A stretch of 64,000 bases of DNA, taken from positions 1-64,000 of the forward strand of contig JBGPBV010000003.1 of the NCBI GenBank assembly GCA_041481445.1, written 5' to 3'. Below, piece after piece: positions 52,745-61,694 of the stretch. Positions within the stretch are counted from its first letter, which is position 1, and every line of letters begins with the position of its first letter. A model generated the notes under the pieces. It did not search any database and was not told the DNA's origin. It was given only the letters and a program-made list of their open reading frames with translations. A program made the translations under genes and the position numbers. The DNA comes from AA29 sp041481445 (GTDB lineage Bacteria; Acidobacteriota; Vicinamibacteria; Fen-336).

Positions 52745-52942
52745 TCAGGACCTCCTCGCCTCGCGATCGAGGACGAAGGCCACGAGCTCGAGCACGCCCC
52801 ACACCACGAGCGTGGCCGGCCACCAGGCGCGCAGCGTCCCCAGCAGGTCGATGCGGCCGGCGTTGCCGAGGAGCCAGGCCACCCCGATCGCGATCAGGGA
52901 CAGACCGAGCACCAGCGTCTCGGGCCTAAAGGGACGGGCCAT
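52745..52942 (-). CDS. Small LiaI/LiaF-TM-like membrane protein
   Basis: 65 residues with two membrane helices (ETLVLGLSLIAIGVAWLLGN and WWPATLVVWGVLELVAFVL), the pattern of the LiaI-LiaF transmembrane region. It overlaps the upstream gene by 17 nt and ends one nt before the DUF4097 gene starts, so all are co-expressed. Confidence 0.85.
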   Translation of the reverse strand: MARPFRPETLVLGLSLIAIGVAWLLGNAGRIDLLGTLRAWWPATLVVWGVLELVAFVLDREARRS

Positions 52943-53450
52943 CGCCGGTCTTGCGCGGCACGGACCGCCGGAGGAAGAGGAGGCCGGCCGCGATGAGGAG
53001 GATGGGCCAGTAGCGGACGACCGCGGCGAGCTGCAGCCAGCCGAGGTTGTTGAAGAGGAGGAGCACGCCCATCGCGGCCAGCCCGATCCCCCACCACGGC
53101 GATTCGGCGTCGTCCTCCGCGACCGCCTTCGTGCCGCGCTCGTTGATGAGGACCGCGCTGCGGAAGGCGTCGATCATGTTCGCGAAGATGAGGAAGGGGA
53201 GGAAGATCGCGAAGGGCAGGACGTGGCCCTCGGTGATGAGGTAGATCGTGCCCGAGAAGCCCACGAAGAACGTGACGCCCTTTGCCACCTGGCCGTTGTA
53301 GATCTGGCCGAGGCCGGGCATCACGAGCGAGAGCAGCAGCCCCACCCACGGCATCTTGAGGGCAGGGGCGGCGGCTCGCGCAGGGGCGGCGGGCGGGGCC
53401 GGAGGCAGGGACGGAACCTCTCCGGTCGGGATGACTTCGGGACTGCTCAT
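52926..53450 (-). CDS. Multi-pass membrane protein, TM2/LiaF-like
   Basis: 174 residues. A Pro/Ala-rich cytoplasmic start is followed by WVGLLLSLVMPGLGQIYNGQVAKGV, a motif shared with TM2/DUF5683-type membrane proteins, and then by a LiaF-like pair of helices (GIGLAAMGVLLLFNNLGWL, YWPILLIAAGLLFL). AAGGAG 10 nt before ATG 53450 sets the start. It is part of the sigma/anti-sigma envelope module. Confidence 0.82.
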   Translation of the reverse strand: MSSPEVIPTGEVPSLPPAPPAAPARAAAPALKMPWVGLLLSLVMPGLGQIYNGQVAKGVTFFVGFSGTIYLITEGHVLPFAIFLPFLIFANMIDAFRSAVLINERGTKAVAEDDAESPWWGIGLAAMGVLLLFNNLGWLQLAAVVRYWPILLIAAGLLFLRRSVPRKTGDGPSL

Positions 53451-53507
53451 CGGCTCAGCTCTCCTTCTGCCAGGGGGCCAGGTGCGGGCGGCCCCGTTCA
53501 TTCGACG

Positions 53508-54224
53508 TCATACGCTTGTACGCGCCGCCTTCGGGCGCGGTTCAGATCTTTCCGCCGGCGCGGGAGCGGCGTCTCCGGCCCGGCGCACGGCGCCCATGGC
53601 GGCTTCGCTCTTCTTGTCGCCCTTGGACTGTTCGGTCTGGCGCCGCTCGATCAGCCGCCGGTAGTCGTCCACGCGCTCGTTCACGCGGTCCAGCCGTCCC
53701 TCGAAGGCGGTGGCGATCACCACCCGCAGGAGGCGGAGGTCCTCGACCAGGCGCTCCTTCCTCTCCACGACGTACACGGTGGCGTCCGAGATCCTCTGGG
53801 CCACGCGCGAGCGGGTGGGGGTGCCCGGGACCGATCCGGCCGCCATCACCAGCCCCGCGGTGAGCGCGATCGCGAACGCGGCCGCGATGGCCTGCACCGC
53901 GAACGGGACCTCGGAGAGCCATCCCGCGCCCGTGGCCACCGCCTGGGCCCAGGCCCGCGTGCGGGCCGGGCGCGCCGGCGGCGCCGGCTGTGGCCGCGCC
54001 GCCGCCCAGCTCGCGCGGGCCACTCGGTCGGCGAGGTCGGCCGCGGGCCCGATGGCGGGCACGCGCAGCAGCTCCATCACGTCGGAGAGGGCCGCCTCGA
54101 GCTCGCGGCAGTCCGGGCAGCCGGAGAGGTGGGCGGCGAGCTCGGCCGCGAGCACGCTTTCGAGCGCGCCCTCGACGTGATCCGAGAGCAGCTCCGCCGC
54201 GCGGTCACAGCTCATCGCGGTCAC
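53508..54224 (-). CDS. Zinc-finger anti-sigma factor
   Basis: 238 residues. The N-terminus has the zf-HC2 signature H-x3-C-x2-C in LAAHLSGCPDCRELE, preceded by SCDRAAELLSDHVEG. One membrane helix follows (VQAIAAAFAIALTAGLVMAAG, about residues 120-140), then a periplasmic coiled coil. The GTG start overlaps the stop of the sigma gene (GTGA); ATG three codons later is also possible. It is expected to hold the neighbouring sigma factor at the membrane. Confidence 0.9.
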   Translation of the reverse strand: MTAMSCDRAAELLSDHVEGALESVLAAELAAHLSGCPDCRELEAALSDVMELLRVPAIGPAADLADRVARASWAAARPQPAPPARPARTRAWAQAVATGAGWLSEVPFAVQAIAAAFAIALTAGLVMAAGSVPGTPTRSRVAQRISDATVYVVERKERLVEDLRLLRVVIATAFEGRLDRVNERVDDYRRLIERRQTEQSKGDKKSEAAMGAVRRAGDAAPAPAERSEPRPKAARTSV

Positions 54225-54946
54225 CGGGCGGCCTCGCCTTCGAGCTTCCGGCGCGCCGACAGCAGGCGCCGCGCCAGCTCGATCCGGCCGCGGTTGATCC
54301 GGCTCTTCACCGTCCCCAGCGGGATCTGCAGCGTGGAGGCCACGTCCTCGTAGGAGAGGCCCTGCAGGTCGCAGAGCACGAGCGGCTCGCGCAGGTCCGC
54401 GGGCAGCGCCCGCAGCCCGCGATGCACGAGGCGCGCCTGGTCGGCGCGCTCGAGGGTGCGGAGCGGGCTCTCCTCGTGGGCGGGCTGCGCGTCGAGCACG
54501 GCGGGGTCGTCGACGCGCCGCATGCGCTCCTCGCGCCGCCGCCGGTAGTTGTCGATCGCGTGGTTGCGGGCCACGGTGCCCACCCAGGTCGAGAAGGCGC
54601 CGTCCGACTCGCGGTACCGGTCGAGGCTCTGGAAAACCTTCACGAAGATGTCCTGGGTCAGGTCCTCCGCCTCGTCGACGCGGCCGACGAAGCGATATGC
54701 GATCCCGAACACGCGGCGCGTGTGGAGAGCCACCAGCTCCCGCCACGCCACCTCGTCCCCTTGCCGGCAGCGCGCGACGAGTCCCGTCTCACCGACCGTC
54801 AATGATCGCGCCCCTTGCTCGGGCAACGGGCCGTCTCTGAAGGCGTAACGCGCCGCAGGGCCTGCGGGTTCAACAATCTGCGCCACGGCCACGTTTGACC
54901 CACGCGCGGGCAGTGTAGTAGAGTCCCTCGCGCTCATCAAACTCAA
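54221..54946 (-). CDS. ECF-type RNA polymerase sigma factor
   Basis: Up to 241 residues. Region 2 is VFGIAYRFVGRVDEAEDLTQDIFVKVFQSL with the -10-binding FSTWVGTVARNHAIDNYRRR; region 4 has LSYEDVASTLQIPLGTVKSRINRGR. The first ~50 residues are not conserved, and a promoter (54912-54940) overlaps the first codons, so the true start may be GTG 54892. It is directly followed by its anti-sigma gene and by envelope genes likely to form its regulon. Confidence 0.93.
   Translation of the reverse strand: MSLMSARDSTTLPARGSNVAVAQIVEPAGPAARYAFRDGPLPEQGARSLTVGETGLVARCRQGDEVAWRELVALHTRRVFGIAYRFVGRVDEAEDLTQDIFVKVFQSLDRYRESDGAFSTWVGTVARNHAIDNYRRRREERMRRVDDPAVLDAQPAHEESPLRTLERADQARLVHRGLRALPADLREPLVLCDLQGLSYEDVASTLQIPLGTVKSRINRGRIELARRLLSARRKLEGEAAR
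54912..54940 (-). promoter_or_regulatory. Promoter of the sigma/anti-sigma module
   Basis: On the minus strand TTGATG (54940-54935), a 17-nt spacer and TACACT (54917-54912). If used, the transcript starts near 54905, downstream of the first possible ATG. Confidence 0.5.
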
Positions 54947-54976
54947 GAGTCAAAAGCATTTGCGAGGAATTCCGAG

Positions 54977-56050
54977 GTGATGGCGTCGCGGCGGTGGCGG
55001 CTGGCGGCCGGGGCCCTCCTCGCCCTCGGGCTGCTCGCCCTGTTCTTTCGCGGGGTCGACTGGAAGGCGCTGGGCGCGGCCTTCCGCTCGGCCGACCACA
55101 CCTACCTGGCGGGGGTCGCCGCCATCACCGTCGTCACCTATCTCCTGAGGGCCTGGCGCTGGGGGAGCCTGCTGCGGCCCCTGGCCCGTGTCCCGCTGAG
55201 CGACCTCTTTCCAGCCACCATCGTCGGCTTCATGACCGCGCTGCTCGTCCCGCGCGCGGGCGAGGTCGTGCGGCCGTACCTGATCTCGCGGCGCCATCCG
55301 ATCCGGATCTCCGCGGGGTTCGCCTCGATCATCCTCGAGCGCCTCGTCGACCTCATCACCGTGCTCGTGCTGTTCGCGCTGTACCTGTACGTGCTGCCGA
55401 CTCCAGCCGCCCAGACCCGAGGCCCCCTCCTCGGGTTCCTGAAGCTGGGAGGTGCCCTGGCGGGAACGGCCGCGCTGGCCGTCCTGGCCGTGCTCCTGCT
55501 CCTCCACGGTCACGCGGCGGCGGTGGTGAGGCTGCTGCGGAGGGCGCTGTCGCCCCTGCCGGAGCGATGGACGGATTGGATGGCGGGCGCGGTGACCCAG
55601 TTCGCGGAGGGTCTGGCCGTGCTCAAGGCCTCGCCCGGCCACCTGCTCGTCATCTTCGGACAGTCCGTCCTGGTGTGGCTCAGCATCTGCCTGTGCATCT
55701 GGTGGAACAACCGCGCCTTCGGGTTGGACCTTCCGTTCCATACGTCGTTCCTCATGGTGGCGTTCCTCACCGTCGGCGTGGCCGTGCCCACGCCGGGAAC
55801 GGTGGGCGGCTTCCACGAGTTCTACCTTCTCGCCCTCACCCAGGCCTACGGGGTCGAGAAGGGCACGGCGGCGGCGGCGGGGATCGCGTGCCATGCGCTC
55901 AGCAACCTGCCCGTGCTCGTGCTCGGGCTGGCCCTGCTGGGGCGGGAGGGGCTCACGATGGGGAAGGTGGCGGACCTGACCGGCCAGACGCCTCCGGAGG
56001 ACCCGCCGGAGGTGCGCATGGCCGCCCTCGAACCGACGAGGCCGAGATGA
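54977..56050 (+). CDS. Lysylphosphatidylglycerol synthase TM-region / flippase-like membrane protein
   Basis: 357 residues with about eight membrane helices, matching the LPG_synthase_TM (UPF0104) family: TYLLRAWRWGSLLRPL, FMTALLVPRAGEVVRPYLISRR, IILERLVDLITVL and VAVPTPGTVGGFHEFYLLAL. No soluble aminoacyl-transferase domain is attached, so lipid aminoacylation is unlikely; related proteins are thought to move or transfer lipid-linked groups. GTG 54977 or ATG 54980 starts it after GAGGAA. It overlaps nrdR (ATGA). Confidence 0.88.
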   Translation: MMASRRWRLAAGALLALGLLALFFRGVDWKALGAAFRSADHTYLAGVAAITVVTYLLRAWRWGSLLRPLARVPLSDLFPATIVGFMTALLVPRAGEVVRPYLISRRHPIRISAGFASIILERLVDLITVLVLFALYLYVLPTPAAQTRGPLLGFLKLGGALAGTAALAVLAVLLLLHGHAAAVVRLLRRALSPLPERWTDWMAGAVTQFAEGLAVLKASPGHLLVIFGQSVLVWLSICLCIWWNNRAFGLDLPFHTSFLMVAFLTVGVAVPTPGTVGGFHEFYLLALTQAYGVEKGTAAAAGIACHALSNLPVLVLGLALLGREGLTMGKVADLTGQTPPEDPPEVRMAALEPTRPR

Positions 56051-56508
56051 AGTGTCCCTTCTGCGCCCACGTGGAAGACAAGGTCGTGGACTCGCGCGAG
56101 AGCAAGGAGGGCGAGGTCATCCGCCGCCGGCGCGAGTGCCTCGGCTGCGGCAAGCGCTTCACCTCCTACGAGCGCATCGACCAGATCCCCCACCTCGTCG
56201 TCAAGAAGGACGGCCGGCGCGAGCGCTTCGACCGCGAGAAGGTGCTCTCGGGCCTGATCAAGGCCTGCCAGAAGCGCCCGGTGCCGGTGAAGACGCTGGA
56301 GACGATCGCCGACCGCGTGGAGGCCATGGTGCAGGAGAGCCCCGACCGCGAGGTCCCGACCGTCCAGGTCGGCGAGTTCCTCATGGAGCGCCTCCGCGAG
56401 CTGGACAAGGTGGCCTTCGTCCGCTTCGCCTCCGTGTACCGCGACTTCAAGGACGTCGACCAGTTCATGGCGACGCTGAAGGGGCTCCTGGAGACGACGC
56501 GCGAGTAG
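56047..56508 (+). CDS. nrdR: Transcriptional repressor NrdR
   Basis: Represses ribonucleotide reductase genes by binding ATP/dATP. It has 153 residues: zinc ribbon C3-x2-C6 and C31-x2-C34 (MKCPFC, ECLGCGKRF), then an ATP-cone (LVVKKDGRRERFDREKVLSG, FASVYRDFKDVDQF). The ATG overlaps the stop of the membrane-protein gene. It converges with the VWA-FHA gene. Confidence 0.98.
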   Translation: MKCPFCAHVEDKVVDSRESKEGEVIRRRRECLGCGKRFTSYERIDQIPHLVVKKDGRRERFDREKVLSGLIKACQKRPVPVKTLETIADRVEAMVQESPDREVPTVQVGEFLMERLRELDKVAFVRFASVYRDFKDVDQFMATLKGLLETTRE

Positions 56509-56533
56509 GCGCCGCACCGAGCGCGCGCGGCGG

Positions 56534-57808
56534 CTACCCGCGCTTCATCTCGTGTCGGTACTGGAGCGCGGTCTCTCCGATCTGGATGACGTCGCCCTCC
56601 GCGAGGACGTGGCGCGTGACCTTCTTGTCGTTGACGAGGGTGCCGTTCGTGCTCCTCAGGTCGTGCACGACGAACCGCCCCTCCTCGGGCCGGACCCGGC
56701 AGTGCTGGCCGGAGACGGAGACGTCCTCGACCCGGATGTCGTTCGCGCGCGAGCGGCCGATGGAGGTCGCGGTCGTCCCGCTGAGGGCGAACACCTGCCC
56801 CACGCCCGGCCCCCTCGTCACCGCCAGCACCGGCCGCTCCTGCAGCGTGACCGTGCGCTCGAGGTACTCCTCGGTCAGGCTCATGCGGGCGAGAACGGTC
56901 TCGGAGAGCCCGGGCTCCCCGCGCGCGGCGGAGGGAGCGCGGCTCGGTACGCGCGTGGGGGCCTCCGCCCGCTCCGCGGACTTCCGCCGGCGCGTCAGGA
57001 GGACGATCGCCACCGCGCCCGCGACGGTCAGGGCGACGGCGATCCAGAGGACGCGCCCGGAGCCGGAGACGGACAGGCGGGCGGGGGCGCCTCCGCGCGC
57101 CGATGAGGCCGGCGGTGAAGGCCTCGCGGGCGCAGAGGCCGCGCCCGTCGCGCGCTCCGCGGCGGAGGGCGGGACGGCGGCGGGGCGCGCCGCCTCCACG
57201 GCGGGGACCGGCATGGTCGCGATGCGGGCGGCCAGGTCCGTGCCGCGCGCGCGGTCGAAAGTGAGGTAGTCGCCGCCCGTGAGCTTCGCGATGCGGCGGA
57301 GCACGCGCTCCTGGGGATGCGTTCCCACGCCGACGGCGTAGACCGGGATCTGGGCGTCCGTGGCCACCCTCAAGCCGTCCTCGAGGTTGAGCGTGCTGTT
57401 CTCGTCCAGGCCGTCCGTGATGAGCACGATCGCCTTGCGCTCGCCGGGCGCGTCGCGCAGGTAGCGGCCGGCGTCGTACAGCGCGTCGTGCAAAGCCGTG
57501 AACCGCCCGCCGACCTTCAGCGTGGCCAGGCGCTGGCGGACGTCCTGCGGCTTCGACGTGCGCGGGACGATCACGCGCGACTGGTCGTCGAAGGCCAGCA
57601 CCGCGACCTCGCTCCCCGGGGGCAGGGCGCCGAGGATCGCGAGGGCGAGGTCGCGTGCACGGGAGAACTCGACGGCCCCGACGCTCCCTGAGGTGTCCAG
57701 GGTCAGGGCCACGGTCACCGGTGGTGGCGGCTCCGCGGCCAGGCGATCGGCCCCGCCGGCCAGCGCCAGGATCAGCAGGCTGGGGATCGGCCACGCGCGG
57801 TGTCGCAT
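56534..57808 (-). CDS. Membrane-anchored VWA-FHA protein
   Basis: 424 residues from ATG 57808. A signal peptide (AWPIPSLLILALAGG), then a von Willebrand A domain with the MIDAS residues in LTLDTSGSVG and the later VLITDGLDENS (about residues 30-215). A Pro/Ala linker, a membrane helix at about 250-270 (VLWIAVALTVAGAVAIVLL) and a C-terminal FHA domain (SIGRSRANDIRVEDVSVSGQH, LRSTNGTLVNDKKV) follow. The VWA part lies outside and the FHA part in the cytoplasm, where it would bind phospho-Thr proteins. No Ser/Thr kinase with intact residues is seen nearby. Confidence 0.88.
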   Translation of the reverse strand: MRHRAWPIPSLLILALAGGADRLAAEPPPPVTVALTLDTSGSVGAVEFSRARDLALAILGALPPGSEVAVLAFDDQSRVIVPRTSKPQDVRQRLATLKVGGRFTALHDALYDAGRYLRDAPGERKAIVLITDGLDENSTLNLEDGLRVATDAQIPVYAVGVGTHPQERVLRRIAKLTGGDYLTFDRARGTDLAARIATMPVPAVEAARPAAVPPSAAERATGAASAPARPSPPASSARGGAPARLSVSGSGRVLWIAVALTVAGAVAIVLLTRRRKSAERAEAPTRVPSRAPSAARGEPGLSETVLARMSLTEEYLERTVTLQERPVLAVTRGPGVGQVFALSGTTATSIGRSRANDIRVEDVSVSGQHCRVRPEEGRFVVHDLRSTNGTLVNDKKVTRHVLAEGDVIQIGETALQYRHEMKRG

Positions 57809-57871
57809 GTGACTCAGTTCCAAGCGCCTCAGGCTAAATAACATGCCGGTCCGGGGAGGTCAACGCGCCCT

Positions 57872-57899
57872 TTGTGGGGTGTGGCTGGCAAGCTACAAT
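57872..57899 (+). promoter_or_regulatory. Promoter of the ntrY-ntrX-like pair
   Basis: TTGTGG (57872-57877), a 16-nt spacer and TACAAT (57894-57899), with transcription expected near 57906. It lies in the 65-137 nt between the divergent VWA-FHA gene and the sensor kinase. Confidence 0.55.
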
Positions 57900-57945
57900 G
57901 GCCGGCCAGGCCCGCGACGCCGCGTTCAGACGCGCGCCGCGGCGA

Positions 57946-60195
57946 ATGGATGTCAAAAGTAAGCATCGCACGGCTCTCTCCACGCGCTCAGTGATGGCCC
58001 GCACCGGCCCTCGTACCCCTTTCCGCAACAACGCGCGCCTGGTGCTGCTGAGCGCGGGCGGCGCCCTCGGCCTGCTCGTCCTCGTGCAGTTCCTGCTGCG
58101 GAAGAGCCGCGACTTCTCGCCCGACTTCCTGGCCTCCGTCCTCCTCTACGGTCTCACCGTCCTCAACATCACGTTGCTCCTGGTGCTCCTGTTCGTCCTC
58201 GGGCGGAACCTGGTGCGCGTGGTGATGGAGCGGCGGCGCGGCGTGCTCGGGGCGCGCTTCCGCATGCGGCTGGTGATCGTCTTCGTGCTGATGGCGGCCG
58301 CGCCCGCCCTGCTCCTCATGGTGGTGGGGAGCGACCTCATCCAGCAGACGGTGGACCGATGGTTCAACGTCGACGTGGAGCGGATCCTCTCGTCGCTCCA
58401 GGTGCTGGGGACGGCCGTGCACGACGCGAACCTCGACCGCAGCCGCGTGCACGCCCGCGCCCTCGCCCGCGAGATCGAGGCCCGCGGCCTGCTCGATCCG
58501 GCCGGCCAGGGGAGGCTCCGCCGCGTGATCGAGGTGCGCGCGGCCGCCCTCGAGATCGACGTCGTCAACGTCTTCACGGCGGAGGGCGAGCTGCTGGCCG
58601 TGGTCAACCCCCGTCTGCCCATGCCGGAGGCGGCCCGGGGCGGCGAGGAGCTGGCCCAGGCCGCCCAGGCGGGCCAGGAGGCGGAGGCGACCGTGCCCTA
58701 TGCCGGCGGCGAGCTGGCCCGGGCCGCGGTTCCCCTGCGCGACGCGAAGGGGCGGACGCGCGGCGCGGTGATCGCCTCCACGTTCATCCCGGTCGGAGTC
58801 GCCGCGGAGCGGCGCGAGGTCCAGGAGCGCTACGAGAAGTACCGCAAGGCGGAGAGCTTCAAGGAGCCGATCAAGGCCGTCTACCTCTCGCTGTACCTCT
58901 TCCCGGCCCTGCTCATCCTCTTCGGGGCGGTGTGGCTCTCCCTGTACCTGGCGCGCCGGATCACGACGCCGCTGCGCCTGGTGGCGGAGGGCGCGGAGCG
59001 CATCGCCTCCGGCGAGCGGGGCGTGCGCGTGGACTTCCCGTCCGGGGACGACGAGTTCTCCGCGCTGATCGCCTCCTTCAACCGCATGTCCGAGCGGCTG
59101 GCCCGGAGCGAGGAGGAGGTCGAGCACACGCGCGCGGGCCTGACCCGCAAGAACGAGGAGCTGGAGGACCGCCGCCGGCTCATGGAGACGGTGCTGGAGA
59201 CCGTCGGCACCGGGGTGGCGGTCGTGGACGCGGAGGGAGCGATCACCGCCCTCAACGCCGCCGCCTGCCGCCTTCTCGACGTCGACGCCGACCGCGTGGG
59301 CCGCTCGCTGCCCGACGCGCTGGTGGGTCCCGGACGCGACGAGATCGTGGGGCTCGTGCAGCGCCTGCTCTCCGGGCGCGGGACGCGCCAGGAGCGCGAG
59401 GTGGTGGTGCCCGGCCGCGGCCGCGATCGCCACCTCGCGGTGACGGTGGTGCCGCTGCCCGGGGCCCCGGGCTCGCCGCCGGGGGCGGTCCTCGTCCTCG
59501 ACGACCTCACGCCGCTGATGCGCGCGCAGAAGGTCGCGGCCTGGGGCGAGGTCGCACGCAAGCTCGCCCACGAGATCAAGAACCCGCTGACCCCGATCCA
59601 GCTCTCCGCCCAGCGTGTGCGCAAGGCCTACCTCAAGGGCGCGCCCGACTTCGAGAAGGTCCTGCAGGAGTGCACGGGCGCGATCGTCCACGAGGTGGAC
59701 GCCCTCAAGAACCTCGTGGACGAGTTCGCGCAGTTCGCGCGCCTGCCCGCGGCCAACCTGGTGCCGGGATCGCTGCACGAGATCATCGAGGAGACCCTCT
59801 CGCTCTACGACGGCCTCTTCGCGGGAGTGACGGTGGAGCGCCGGCTGGCCGCGGACGTGCCCGCCCTGCGCATGGACCCCGACCAGATGAAGCGCGTCCT
59901 GATCAACCTCGTCGACAACGCCATCGACGCCACCGACAAGCGGGGCACGGTGACGATCTCGACGGAGTTCGACCGCTCGCAGGGCCGGGTCCGGCTGGGC
60001 GTGGCCGACGACGGGCCGGGCATCCCCGTCGACACCCGCGACAAGCTGTTCGTGCCGCACTTCTCGACCAAGCGGCGGGGGAGCGGGCTCGGCCTCGCCA
60101 TCGTCAGCCGTATCGTCCAGGAGCACCACGGGGTGATTCGAGTGGAGGAGAACCGGCCGCGGGGGGCGCGGTTCGTCATCGAGCTGCCGGCCTAA
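57946..60195 (+). CDS. ntrY: NtrY-like sensor histidine kinase
   Basis: 749 residues from ATG 57946; ATG 57994 is equally plausible. Several membrane helices lie in the first ~120 residues (LVLLSAGGALGLLVLVQFLL, NITLLLVLLFVLGRNLV), then an extracytoplasmic sensor, another helix, a HAMP linker (ARRITTPLRLVAEGAERIASG), a PAS domain and the kinase core: H542 in KLAHEIKNPLTPIQLSAQRV, NLVDNAIDA, DDGPGIP and GSGLGLAIV. It phosphorylates the response regulator encoded 16 nt downstream. The signal is unknown. Confidence 0.93.
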   Translation: MDVKSKHRTALSTRSVMARTGPRTPFRNNARLVLLSAGGALGLLVLVQFLLRKSRDFSPDFLASVLLYGLTVLNITLLLVLLFVLGRNLVRVVMERRRGVLGARFRMRLVIVFVLMAAAPALLLMVVGSDLIQQTVDRWFNVDVERILSSLQVLGTAVHDANLDRSRVHARALAREIEARGLLDPAGQGRLRRVIEVRAAALEIDVVNVFTAEGELLAVVNPRLPMPEAARGGEELAQAAQAGQEAEATVPYAGGELARAAVPLRDAKGRTRGAVIASTFIPVGVAAERREVQERYEKYRKAESFKEPIKAVYLSLYLFPALLILFGAVWLSLYLARRITTPLRLVAEGAERIASGERGVRVDFPSGDDEFSALIASFNRMSERLARSEEEVEHTRAGLTRKNEELEDRRRLMETVLETVGTGVAVVDAEGAITALNAAACRLLDVDADRVGRSLPDALVGPGRDEIVGLVQRLLSGRGTRQEREVVVPGRGRDRHLAVTVVPLPGAPGSPPGAVLVLDDLTPLMRAQKVAAWGEVARKLAHEIKNPLTPIQLSAQRVRKAYLKGAPDFEKVLQECTGAIVHEVDALKNLVDEFAQFARLPAANLVPGSLHEIIEETLSLYDGLFAGVTVERRLAADVPALRMDPDQMKRVLINLVDNAIDATDKRGTVTISTEFDRSQGRVRLGVADDGPGIPVDTRDKLFVPHFSTKRRGSGLGLAIVSRIVQEHHGVIRVEENRPRGARFVIELPA

Positions 60196-60211
60196 GGAGA
60201 GAACCACAGGC

Positions 60212-61624
60212 ATGCGTGAATCGATCCTGGTCGTGGACGACGAAGCGGGCGTGCGCGGCTCGCTCGTCGGGATCCTCGGGGACGAGGGCTACGCGGTGGA
60301 GGCGGTGGAGAGCGGCGAGAGAGCCCTGGGGGTGCTCGAGAACCGGCGCTACGACCTGCTGCTCCTCGACGTGTGGCTGCCGGGGATGGACGGGCTCGAG
60401 GTCCTGGCCCGGGTGCGCACGCTCGATCCCGAGGTGCCCGTGGTCGTCATCTCCGGGCACGGCTCCATCGAGACGGCGGTGAAGGCCGTGCGCATGGGCG
60501 CGCAGGACTTCGTGGAGAAGCCGCTCGCCCTCGAGAAGACGCTGCTCGTGGTCAAGAACGCGCTCCGCCAGCGCAAGCTGGAGGCGGAGAACCGCGCCCT
60601 CAAGGAGCAGGTCGAGCATCGCTGGGTGATGGTGGGCGAGAGCTCGGCCATCCACGCCCTGCGCGCCGACATCGCCCAGGCCGCCCCCTCCAACGGCCGC
60701 GTGCTGATCTTCGGGGAGAACGGCACGGGCAAGGAGCTCGTCGCGCGCAACATCCACCACCTCAGCCTCCGCTCGTCGGGACCCTTCGTGGAGGTCAACT
60801 GCGCGGCCATCCCCGAGGAGCTCATCGAGAGCGAGCTGTTCGGCCACACCCGCGGCGCCTTCACGGGCGCCCTGGCCGCCAAGAAGGGGAAGTTCGAGCT
60901 GGGGGACGGAGGGACGCTCTTCCTCGACGAGGTCGGGGACATGACGCTCAAGACCCAGGCCAAGGTCCTGCGCGTCCTCCAGGAGCAGAAGGTCGAGCCG
61001 GTGGGGGGTACGGTCACGATCACGGTGGACGTGCGCGTCATCGCCGCCACCAACAAGAACCTGGAGGAGGAGATCCGCAAAGGCACCTTCCGCGAGGACC
61101 TCTTCTTCCGATTGAACGTGATCCCGTTCCAGGTGGCGCCCCTGAGGGAGCGCCGCGAGGACATCCCGCTCCTCGCCCGCCACTTCATCGCCGAGCTCTC
61201 CGCGGAGTACGGGAAGCGGACGAAGGAGCTGGCGCGGGAGGCCCTGGAAGTCCTGATCGCCCAGCCCTGGCCGGGCAACGTCCGCGAGCTGCGCAACATC
61301 ATCGAGCGGCTGGTGATCATGACGCCGGGGGACCGGATCGAGGCGCGCCACCTGCCGGTCTCCTTGGCGGGCGGGGCGGCCGGGCCCGGAGAGACGGCCT
61401 CGGCCGCCGCCCCCGGCGCCGGAGCGCTCCCGGACTTCCCTTCCCTCACCGCCGCCCGCGAGGACTTCGAGAAGCGCTACATCTGGAAGAAGTACCAGGA
61501 GTGCGGCGGCAACATGAGCCGGACCTCGGAGGTGCTGCAGGTGGAGCGCTCGAACCTCTATCGCAAGATGAAGGGATACGGGCTGATCCCCGCGCGGAAG
61601 GGCGAGGCCGTCGAGCCGGCCTGA
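60212..61624 (+). CDS. ntrX: NtrX-like sigma-54-dependent response regulator
   Basis: 470 residues. A receiver domain with D53 (LLLLDVWLPGMDG), a AAA+ domain with Walker A GENGTGKE, the sigma-54 contact loop GAFTGA and Walker B GGTLFLDEVGD, then a Fis helix-turn-helix (GNMSRTSEVLQVERSNLYRKM). All residues needed to activate sigma-54 polymerase are present. A near-perfect sigma-54 promoter follows 14 nt after its stop. Confidence 0.95.
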   Translation: MRESILVVDDEAGVRGSLVGILGDEGYAVEAVESGERALGVLENRRYDLLLLDVWLPGMDGLEVLARVRTLDPEVPVVVISGHGSIETAVKAVRMGAQDFVEKPLALEKTLLVVKNALRQRKLEAENRALKEQVEHRWVMVGESSAIHALRADIAQAAPSNGRVLIFGENGTGKELVARNIHHLSLRSSGPFVEVNCAAIPEELIESELFGHTRGAFTGALAAKKGKFELGDGGTLFLDEVGDMTLKTQAKVLRVLQEQKVEPVGGTVTITVDVRVIAATNKNLEEEIRKGTFREDLFFRLNVIPFQVAPLRERREDIPLLARHFIAELSAEYGKRTKELAREALEVLIAQPWPGNVRELRNIIERLVIMTPGDRIEARHLPVSLAGGAAGPGETASAAAPGAGALPDFPSLTAAREDFEKRYIWKKYQECGGNMSRTSEVLQVERSNLYRKMKGYGLIPARKGEAVEPA

Positions 61625-61637
61625 GCGCCGGCCACCG

Positions 61638-61653
61638 TGGCACGCTGATTGCT
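61638..61653 (+). promoter_or_regulatory. Sigma-54 (-24/-12) promoter
   Basis: TGGCACG (61638-61644), CTGA, TTGCT (61649-61653). The GG and GC pairs are exactly 10 nt apart, as required. It lies between the ntrX-like gene and the small membrane protein gene at 61695, with transcription expected near 61665. Confidence 0.82.
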
Positions 61654-61694
61654 CCGATTCCAGACGCGGGCGCGCCCCGATGGAGGAGCACCAC

